Shown here piece by piece: positions 14,233 through 20,685 of a DNA stretch of 20,685 nucleotides. A program made the translations under genes and the position numbers. The notes beneath the pieces are model-generated. The model saw nothing but the letters and a program-made list of their open reading frames with translations, did not search any database and was not told where the DNA came from. Each line of letters starts with the position of its first letter. Within the stretch, counting starts at the first letter, position 1. This DNA is from JAZKFT01 sp043760535 (GTDB lineage Bacteria > Bacteroidota > Bacteroidia > Chitinophagales > Chitinophagaceae), in contig JAYUOV010000019.1 in the NCBI GenBank assembly GCA_043760535.1, positions 1 through 20,685 of the forward strand. The letters are read 5' to 3'.

Positions 14233-15417
14233 TTAATTTAAAGACGGATCTACCAACACAGCATTGGATTTGTCAAAAACCGTAATCTCATTGTAAAGCG
14301 TATCTCTTTCTACTGCTACCCTGTTAGCTTGTTGTATAAGCGCTACCAATTGCTCGGTGGTCATGGTTGGGTTTTGCTCTTCGCTGCCTGCCATGCTGTA
14401 TATTTTGGTGCTATCGTCTATCGTTCCGTCTATATCGTTTACACCAAAGCTCAGGGTCATTTGGGCGTTGTTGCGGCCTAGCATAGGCCAGTAGGCTTTC
14501 AGGTGCGAAAAGTTATCCATATAAATTCTGGCCACGGCATACATTTTCATGTCTTCTATCAAAGTGGTTTCAGCCACATGGCTCATTTCGTTATCGTGGT
14601 TGCGAAATTTAAGTGGTATAAAAGTGTTGAAGCCCTTGGTTTCGTCCTGTAACTGCCGCAGTTTTTGCATGTGGTCTATACGGTGGCTGTAGTTTTCTAC
14701 ATGGCCGTAGAGCATTGTAGCATTGGTATGCATACCCAACCTGTGGGCGGTGGCGTGTATGTTCAGCCAGCCTACTCCATCCACTTTATCGGCACTTATT
14801 TGTTCCCTTATTTCTGGGGTAAATATTTCGGCACCGCCGCCGGGTAATGAGTCCAGGCCGGCTTCATGCATTAGCCTTAAACCATCTTCCACACTCACTT
14901 TCGCCTTGCGAAACATATAGTCAAGCTCCACTGCCGTAAACCCTTTTATATGCAAATCAGGGCGGTGTTGTTTTATTTGTTTTAAAAGGTCAATAAAATA
15001 ATACAAATCCATTTTAGGATGAACGCCACCTACAATATGCACTTCGGTAATGGGTTTGCCATCATAGCTTTTTACAATATCCATCATCTGATTGATGTCT
15101 AGTTCCCAGCCTTCTTCCTTGTTTTTATACAGCTTACTGTACGAACAAAATTTGCAGCTAAAAACACACACATTGGTAGGTTCTATATGAAAGTTGCGAT
15201 TAAAATAGGTGCGGTCGCCATGGCGGGTTTCTCTCACAAAATTGGCCAAAGCCCCGGTTAGGCTCAGCGGAAATTGTTCAAATAAAAGCAAGGCTTCATC
15301 CCCATTAATTCTTTCGCCTCTTACTATTTTTTCACTCAATTCTCTTTGAGCTTCATCCTGAATACTTGCTACAAGGGCATTTATAGAACTATTGTCTTTT
15401 AAAGTGGTATCTATCAT
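14233..15417 (-). CDS. mqnE: Aminofutalosine synthase (radical SAM), menaquinone synthesis
   Basis: A 394-residue radical SAM enzyme. MqnE joins 3-[(1-carboxyvinyl)oxy]benzoate with the adenosyl group of SAM to give aminofutalosine, the second step of the futalosine route to menaquinone. The cluster-binding motif is C84-VFS-C88-KF-C91. Downstream come VHIVGGVHPKMDL, LDSLPGGGAEIF, NATMLYGHVE and AQMTLSFGVNDIDGTI, all typical of the MqnE/MqnC/CofH group. Length and the ending with DDSTKIYSMAGSEEQ favour MqnE over MqnC. Other mqn genes are not in the window. Its stop lies about 100 bases before csaA on the same strand, separated by the tandem repeat. The first ATG (15417) is used. Confidence 0.92.
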   Translation of the reverse strand: MIDTTLKDNSSINALVASIQDEAQRELSEKIVRGERINGDEALLLFEQFPLSLTGALANFVRETRHGDRTYFNRNFHIEPTNVCVFSCKFCSYSKLYKNKEEGWELDINQMMDIVKSYDGKPITEVHIVGGVHPKMDLYYFIDLLKQIKQHRPDLHIKGFTAVELDYMFRKAKVSVEDGLRLMHEAGLDSLPGGGAEIFTPEIREQISADKVDGVGWLNIHATAHRLGMHTNATMLYGHVENYSHRIDHMQKLRQLQDETKGFNTFIPLKFRNHDNEMSHVAETTLIEDMKMYAVARIYMDNFSHLKAYWPMLGRNNAQMTLSFGVNDIDGTIDDSTKIYSMAGSEEQNPTMTTEQLVALIQQANRVAVERDTLYNEITVFDKSNAVLVDPSLN

Positions 15418-15483
15418 CGTAGGTAGTTTTTAATATAACAAATAAAGGGAGGTTTGGTTCCGGGTTGTATTCCTGTTTTAATT

Positions 15484-15506
15484 CTGGTTCGTGGGGCACG
15501 AACCAG
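15484..15506. repeat. Perfect 10-bp extragenic palindrome
   Basis: CTGGTTCGTG-GGG-CACGAACCAG, a perfect stem with a three-base loop, between the AIPR gene stop (15556) and the mqnE start (15417). It looks like a dispersed Bacteroidota extragenic palindrome. On the minus strand it is followed by AATTAAAA rather than a T run, so it is at best a weak terminator for the AIPR gene. Confidence 0.7.
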
Positions 15507-15555
15507 TTCGGAGGGAAACCCATAACAACCTCCATGTTTTTCTAAAAATTTCTTT

Positions 15556-17232
15556 TTAAGCCATTTTAATGATTCCAAATAAATCGCCTCTCCTAAATGC
15601 AGCAGAAAGTCTTAATAAATCTAAGTTCCTGTAATCCTCGTTATTAAGTCCTGTTAAGGCATTTATCAAAATTTCATTTGCGTCGGCAAATAAAGTGTCT
15701 TTATTCGTTTCAAAATATGTTTTTACTTCTTCAAAATTTTTGTGACTGAGTTGATTTAATGTGATAATAGATTTTCTAAGAAGCAGCCTTCCAATAATCA
15801 TTGATAAAAAGTAGTTGCTGTAAGGAATGTGAGGATACTCCTCAATCAGAGTAACTTTCCGCCGTTGATTATCGCAGTACCTGTAAATGAGAACAGCGAT
15901 AACTACTTGGGCTGCATTAAGCTCCGGCTTAAAAACATCATTATATAAACTTCCAAAAAGTTCTTTTCTTTTAAATTTAGCAACATGAGGCTTTTCTTTC
16001 CATATAGCGTAAATCGCTTGTGCAGCAACCGACAATGGAATTATTGATTCGTTAGTGCTTGCTATATCTTTTTTCCGTCTATAGTTGTAACCAAGTAATC
16101 TTATGTCTGTTTCAAGTGTTCTCTGAATAATATCATTTGAACGCAAATCACTAAGATCAACAGGATTTTGACTATTGGTTGCTAATGTAATTTCATTAAT
16201 TAATTCATCGTTAGATTGTTCGTCTGAAAGTTCATAAAGACGAATTAAAACATAAACTTGAGAAAAGTTATTATCCTCATTGGCCGTAATTGTTTGTTCA
16301 ATTGTTTTACAAGTTTGCCCTCCATTAATTATTTGTAAGTCATCTGCTATAACATCCCAATTTTTTTCTTGTAGAGCATTATAGCTGAACTTCCGACAAA
16401 CCATCGTAATGCCGTTATTCTTAAAATAGAAATTATCTTTTTTGTCCCCAAGTAATGTTTCTTGTATTGCTTCATTAACCCGATTACGATTTAATCCTAA
16501 ATACCTTCTTATATTTTTCTCAAGGAGTCCTTCTCCGTGGTTGCGAAACAGATTAGCAATTTCTGTCACATTAACTTTGCCAATAAGAACCCTTTTAAAA
16601 TTAAAGTTCTCTACAAAGCTTTCACCCGTCAGTTTAAGGAATGCTTTTATCCCTTTTGTTGATTGAATGAAGTCTACAATATTTTCGTGGTTGATGTATT
16701 CAAAATCAACTTGCTCTCTTGGGAAATTTGCATTTGCTAAATGCTGTTGTCCTTCGGCATTCCATGTTAATCCATTATTGAACAATACAACTTTAACAAT
16801 CGGAATATATCCGTCAGAAATTAGAGACCTTATCTCTTCAATCTCAGCCTTTAAGGTTGGGTTGATAGTGCCAATATCCTTATCTCTATCAAAGATTGTC
16901 CAAATAGTACTAATAACCTTTTGTACTTCATTTGCAGGAAAGTTGGAATCAATGTCTAAGTTTTTTTTATACTTTCCTTGAAAAATTGTAACAGGCAATT
17001 CTAAGTCACTGATATCACCAACATAGATAGCATCAATACCTGCATCACTACCACCGTCTGTTAATATTGACTGGGCTTCGCTAAGTTCAATACTCAAATA
17101 AGTTGCAACTGCTAGCAAAACAAAAGCCCTTGAAACTTTTCTATCATCGTCATTTAAATCAGTAAACCATTCAGGCTTTTCTATTACAATTTTCCGAATG
17201 CGTTGGTCAATAATGTGTTTGTTTATATTCAT
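15556..17232 (-). CDS. AIPR-family protein with nuclease-like N-terminus (phage defence type)
   Basis: A 558-residue protein of the AIPR family (abortive infection phage resistance). The N-terminal part resembles a PD-(D/E)XK nuclease: SILTDGGSDAGIDAIYV (D63, D67) then VTIFQGKYK (Q85, K87). The AIPR core is clear: EGLLEKNIRRYLGLN (about 234-248), DNFYFKNNGITMVCR (about 266-280) and DLQIINGGQTCKTIEQ (about 298-313). Relatives in Lactococcus and elsewhere are tied to abortive infection and often lie with restriction-modification genes. Here no methyltransferase, helicase or toxin partner is visible, so it is solitary. It lies between an extragenic palindrome and a MITE-like repeat, which fits an accessory gene. 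The biochemical activity is inferred. ATG 17232 is the first start. Confidence 0.85.
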   Translation of the reverse strand: MNINKHIIDQRIRKIVIEKPEWFTDLNDDDRKVSRAFVLLAVATYLSIELSEAQSILTDGGSDAGIDAIYVGDISDLELPVTIFQGKYKKNLDIDSNFPANEVQKVISTIWTIFDRDKDIGTINPTLKAEIEEIRSLISDGYIPIVKVVLFNNGLTWNAEGQQHLANANFPREQVDFEYINHENIVDFIQSTKGIKAFLKLTGESFVENFNFKRVLIGKVNVTEIANLFRNHGEGLLEKNIRRYLGLNRNRVNEAIQETLLGDKKDNFYFKNNGITMVCRKFSYNALQEKNWDVIADDLQIINGGQTCKTIEQTITANEDNNFSQVYVLIRLYELSDEQSNDELINEITLATNSQNPVDLSDLRSNDIIQRTLETDIRLLGYNYRRKKDIASTNESIIPLSVAAQAIYAIWKEKPHVAKFKRKELFGSLYNDVFKPELNAAQVVIAVLIYRYCDNQRRKVTLIEEYPHIPYSNYFLSMIIGRLLLRKSIITLNQLSHKNFEEVKTYFETNKDTLFADANEILINALTGLNNEDYRNLDLLRLSAAFRRGDLFGIIKMA

Positions 17233-17362
17233 ACTATTTTAATAAATTGTCAAGTTAAAACTAAGTTGATAAACGGTCTAAATTTTCGCTTCTTATTCAG
17301 TTGGGTATAAGTTATATACACTTTTGAGGTATAGTGAAAAAATAATTCCACTTGTTTTAAAT

Positions 17363-17631
17363 TCAGAACTCCTTAGCCTGAGAACTGAAACCGCGTATTA
17401 TTCGCAGTCTAAAAAGCTCAATAGTAGCAGCCTCATCCGGCCTTTGGCCACCTTCTCCTACATAGAAGGGAAGCGGAACAAGGGTATGTTGTTGAAAGGA
17501 GCGTCGCCAATGTCGCTCCATCAGGGTACGGCTTTCGCTGGGTTCCACCGAAATAATCCACCGATATTCATCGGGGCAGGCAAAAAAAGAAAACCTACGC
17601 AATCAAAACTACGAAGGGTAAGGAGTTCTAA
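17363..17631 (+). repeat. MITE-like repeat, copy 3 (best-preserved ends)
   Basis: The left end AGAACTCCTTAGCCT (17365-17379) and right end AGGGTAAGGAGTTCT (17615-17629) are inverted repeats matching at 14 of 15 positions. The interior contains the CCGGCCTTTGGCC block, GGAGCGTCGCCAATGTCGCTCC, and the block from GGCTTTCGCTGGGTTCCACC to GGGGCAGGC, all shared with copy 1; the middle one is shared with inverted copy 2. A minus-strand ATG frame (17521-17363, 52 codons) ends in the left terminal repeat. No transposase is encoded, and target duplications are not clear. Confidence 0.82.
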
Positions 17632-17677
17632 ATCTAATAAATGCCTTTCAAGTAGCAAATGTACACCCGCCCAAACA

Positions 17678-17713
17678 AAAAAAGGGCTGGTCTTTTTACA
17701 GACCAGCCCTTTT
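17678..17713 (-). terminator. Intrinsic terminator of the T9SS surface protein gene
   Basis: A perfect stem GGGCTGGTCT/AGACCAGCCC (17684-17693 with 17700-17709, six-base loop). On the minus strand it is followed by seven T. It starts about 17 bases past the stop codon of the gene at 17730-20685, giving a classic arrangement. Confidence 0.92.
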
Positions 17714-17729
17714 AAAATAGCTATGAAAA

Positions 17730-20685
17730 TTATTTCGTTTTCATGATGCGTTGTGTTACCTGGCGGTTCTCATAAATCATTTGAACGGTGTACATACCAG
17801 CAGCAAATCTGTCCATATTTACATTAATGTTGGAAGCAGCGTTGCCGTTATACTCCATCCGAAGCATTAACTGACCCAATGCATTATACACACCTACACT
17901 ACGCAAATCTACCGGATGTAAATAATGCTGAACTACAAAGTTGTTTTCAAATGGGTTCGGTGTAATCATATAACCTTGTGCCTTTAGTTTAGCAGGAACC
18001 TGCTTGCTAAAAAGGTTAATATCATCAATAAACACATTGTTTTCAAAATTGCTCACATTGCGAAAAACTACCTGAAAACCATTTGCAACTCTTGTAAGGT
18101 ATGGTGTAAGATCTACCATCTCACTACGCCATTGATTTTTAGTTAATGGATAAAATTCTGGATCGTTGGGTGCATTTGGATTTTCGATTGTTTGCAATTC
18201 ATTACCCCATTTCTTATACACAGATGTGTATGTTTTTCCGCAATCTGTGGTTAGTAGTACTTCCAGACTATCTAATGGTAATCCAGTACTGCCCGGGTAG
18301 CTGTAAGTAGAAGCCGACAATTGGAAATGAAGGAACAATGAATCGCTGTTAGGCGGTAGTGTTACTGTAGGCGAAATCAATAAATCGGGTTGTTTGGTAG
18401 TGGCGTAATTCCAGTTATTTACAAAGGCAGATGCAACACCTGTTTTGGATGCTCTGATAGTACGAGCCCATGTAATGTTATTATCAGGATTTTGAATACC
18501 CCATCCTGTTGGTTGAAATGTACCTTCAAATCCTTCTTTTAGTGGATCGGATTGTTTGCCGAATATTGTAAAGATTAAACTTAAAGTGTCATTTGCAGGC
18601 ACTTCGTCCGCCAAGCTATTGGGAAGTGACGTCCATATTTTAAATGTATGTACACCCGCAGTAGTTGTAACAGGCGGTAACGAATAGTTTACTGATTGAC
18701 CATAACCTAAAGAACCAGTCCAATTAGCAGTATTTACTGTACCACCATCTAATTGGTAATTTACCCTGGCAGTAGTAATAGTGGCCTTACCTAACTGACG
18801 GATGGTGATTTGTGGCGTAAATGGATTGTTACATTCTAAGACAGAGGGTGATAGAAGAGCCGGAATTGTTAGGTCTCTTTGAGCAGCTTGCTTACTAAAA
18901 ATATTGATGTCATCTAGAAAAATATTATTGCCAAAGTTGTTAACTGTTGTAAATTTTACCAGAATTTTTGTGGCATTCTTAAATTGTGAAATATCAATCG
19001 TATTTCTTCTCCAATTAGTTGCAGCCGTAGGTGTCCAGTTGGCTGTTGTTGGTGGAACGGTTTGCAAATTAGCTCCAAACCTACTCCATACCGTTGACCA
19101 TGTTTTACCACAATCGGCAGATACCATTATTTCTAAACCTTCAATAAAGTTTGCATCTGGAAAAGCTGCATGGCCATGAGCAAAGTTTAATAAAATAGAG
19201 TCGGAACCCACTGGAACATCCAATAACGGTGTACGTAATTCATCTCGCTGATTGGAAGCTGCATAATTCCAGCAATTAACAGTGGCAGAACCTGCACCAG
19301 TTAAACCAGCTGTGGCATTACGTGCCCAGGTTAAACCTGCATCGGCATTTATTCTTGTCCAGTTGGCAGGAGGAAAAGTAGTGCCAGAGAAACCTTCTAC
19401 CAATGGCATGGGTACAGATGGAACTACGGAGAAAACAAATGATGTAGTATCATTATACAATCTGTTATCAACACCACCGTTTGGCAGGGTGGTAAATGTT
19501 TCGAAAATATGGATTCCTGTACTTACTGTAGCCAGCGGAAATGTGATGGTGGCTGTTTGAAACTGTGCCAAATTACCTGTAAAATCTATAGTTTGGATGG
19601 TACCACCATCTATTCTGTAGTTTACTTTAGCAGTAGTTAACGCATTGCTGCTACCATTGCGGATTACTACTTTGGGGGCGATAGTATTATTGCAATAATA
19701 TGGGCCAACCAATGGATCTGTTACACTAAATAACTGTACATCGTTGGTTACTGCTGCTATAGATGGAGGGATAATCTGCGACCACCACAATGCCCATTTA
19801 GAACCAGCATCTGTAGTTCCGGTTCGGGTATCTGCATAGTGATTCATTGTCCACAAGCTTCCATCTACGGGGTCTAAAGCACCTGGTGCATAATCTCCAT
19901 ATCTATTATTGTTGCCTGTACCCGAAAAATAGGAACCCAAGCCAGCCTTAGCCAACACTTCTGTATCTACCTGGTTGTTGCGAATGTTAATATTGCGAAA
20001 AACATAGCCGGCACTAGGAAAAATATTACTTTGAAAAACAGCGTAACCAATAAGCACATCTTCATTTTTATTTACTACAATAGAAGGAAAAGAGCGATGC
20101 CTAGCACCAGTGGGGTCATCTACACGGCCACGCTGTACTACACCACTTGTAGGGTTCACCTGCCACCATTGTACTGCAGTATGTTCTATAGGGCTTCTAA
20201 GATAAATGGCATGTGCACACCATAAAGAACCATTTACCTTATAAGCGTTGTTTATTCTAGAATCGTTTTGTCTTACTAATCTTGCATCGCCTAACTGTGG
20301 GCCAGTACCAGCACCAAAGCCACCCAAAGGAATGTTATTCCAAGAACTGCCGCCCTGATAATATACTGCCTCATTTACGTTCCAAGTAACATTTGGCAAA
20401 GTACCGCTAAGGGTAGTAACCCGAATTGTTGATAGACTACCGCTCCATTGCTGAGCAATGTACATCGGAGCATTGGCAGCTTCTGTTTCAATAGGTATTA
20501 CTGGGCAAGCATTGCCACCAATACCGCCTATTCCACCGTTTTCTTTTGCCAGTATCATTTGGCCATTTACACCCATTACCACATCGGCGCCAGCATACAT
20601 GGCTGCTTTATCAAAAACGAACAACAAAGCTGCTTCGAAATCGCCGGTATTATCGTTAAACATGTTTGCAGATATGGTAATCCAT
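17730..20685 (-). CDS. Type IX-secreted modular surface protein (partial, N-terminus missing)
   Basis: At least 984 codons, open through the right edge: the frame continues upstream of the Met at 20663 as WITISAN, so the true start is outside. Residues below count from that Met. About 1-300 look like a repeat/propeller-like domain (SLWCAHAIYLRSP, FPSIVVNKNEDVLIGY, DPVDGSLWTMNHY). Two copies of a two-domain module follow. Each has a CARDB/Ig-like strand set (VNYRIDGGTIQ at about 345; VNYQLDGGTVN at about 640) and a jelly-roll-like domain opening EGFSGTTFPPANWTRIN or EGFEGTFQPTGWGIQN and closing NNIFLDDINIFSKQ or NNVFIDDINLFSKQ. The C-terminus (ITPNPFENNF, YNALGQLM, AAGMYTVQM, RIMKTK) is a type IX sorting signal. 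It is expected to be exported and anchored on or released from the cell surface; the substrate or ligand is unknown. Confidence 0.88.
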   Translation of the reverse strand, partial: WITISANMFNDNTGDFEAALLFVFDKAAMYAGADVVMGVNGQMILAKENGGIGGIGGNACPVIPIETEAANAPMYIAQQWSGSLSTIRVTTLSGTLPNVTWNVNEAVYYQGGSSWNNIPLGGFGAGTGPQLGDARLVRQNDSRINNAYKVNGSLWCAHAIYLRSPIEHTAVQWWQVNPTSGVVQRGRVDDPTGARHRSFPSIVVNKNEDVLIGYAVFQSNIFPSAGYVFRNINIRNNQVDTEVLAKAGLGSYFSGTGNNNRYGDYAPGALDPVDGSLWTMNHYADTRTGTTDAGSKWALWWSQIIPPSIAAVTNDVQLFSVTDPLVGPYYCNNTIAPKVVIRNGSSNALTTAKVNYRIDGGTIQTIDFTGNLAQFQTATITFPLATVSTGIHIFETFTTLPNGGVDNRLYNDTTSFVFSVVPSVPMPLVEGFSGTTFPPANWTRINADAGLTWARNATAGLTGAGSATVNCWNYAASNQRDELRTPLLDVPVGSDSILLNFAHGHAAFPDANFIEGLEIMVSADCGKTWSTVWSRFGANLQTVPPTTANWTPTAATNWRRNTIDISQFKNATKILVKFTTVNNFGNNIFLDDINIFSKQAAQRDLTIPALLSPSVLECNNPFTPQITIRQLGKATITTARVNYQLDGGTVNTANWTGSLGYGQSVNYSLPPVTTTAGVHTFKIWTSLPNSLADEVPANDTLSLIFTIFGKQSDPLKEGFEGTFQPTGWGIQNPDNNITWARTIRASKTGVASAFVNNWNYATTKQPDLLISPTVTLPPNSDSLFLHFQLSASTYSYPGSTGLPLDSLEVLLTTDCGKTYTSVYKKWGNELQTIENPNAPNDPEFYPLTKNQWRSEMVDLTPYLTRVANGFQVVFRNVSNFENNVFIDDINLFSKQVPAKLKAQGYMITPNPFENNFVVQHYLHPVDLRSVGVYNALGQLMLRMEYNGNAASNINVNMDRFAAGMYTVQMIYENRQVTQRIMKTK

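Noticed and set aside
17324..17746. 140-codon plus-strand open frame overlapping repeat copy 3 and the terminator
   Set aside because: It runs across the MITE-like repeat, the terminator and into the T9SS gene on the other strand; its composition follows those elements, with no domain-like pattern.

Overview
The window looks like chromosome of a low-GC member of the Bacteroidota, most likely Chitinophagaceae or a close relative. The evidence is a surface protein with a type IX secretion sorting domain, a DUF4249 lipoprotein, a LytS-type kinase, the futalosine (MqnE) route to menaquinone, and several TAnnTTTG -7 promoter boxes. I see no rRNA, tRNA, CRISPR array, transposase or phage module. 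The family placement is inference.

Layout. 1-200 is a cluster of five short GC-rich palindromes. 326-1378 (-) is a LytS-like histidine kinase. 1797-2684 (+) is a DUF4249 lipoprotein. 3105-4352 (-) is an orphan MacB/FtsX-type permease, with copies of a MITE-like repeat on both sides (2713-3068 and 4712-4887). 5081-7117 (-) is an M13 metallopeptidase lipoprotein. 7254-7424 is a regular eight-unit dyad array upstream of a broken wHTH-Fic gene (7452-8487). trmH (8503-9090, +) is intact. A thioredoxin-fold gene (9129-9605) is split by a stop codon. A DUF6370 secreted protein (9690-10046, -) is followed by relics of a 2OG-Fe(II) oxygenase and perhaps a LamG-like protein (10143-10785). pdhB (10885-11871, +) ends at a strong terminator and converges on trxB (12020-12955, -). 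ogt, csaA and mqnE lie in one direction on the minus strand (13273-15417), with a heptanucleotide tandem repeat upstream of csaA. A solitary AIPR-family defence-type gene (15556-17232, -) is followed by a third MITE-like copy (17363-17631). The window ends inside a large type IX-secreted modular surface protein (17730-20685, -).

Functionally the genes are a mixture of housekeeping (pdhB, trxB, trmH, mqnE, csaA, ogt), cell-envelope (kinase, DUF4249, permease, M13 peptidase, T9SS protein) and accessory genes (AIPR, Fic). They do not form one system; most are single-gene units with their own promoter. The stretch from about 7.4 to 10.8 kb is a zone of gene decay with four broken or fragmentary genes around intact trmH.

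The best candidates for something undescribed are two. One is the repeat family with terminal inverted repeats whose three copies each keep a small open frame ending in the terminal repeat. The other is the 22-bp-phased symmetric array in front of the Fic pseudogene.
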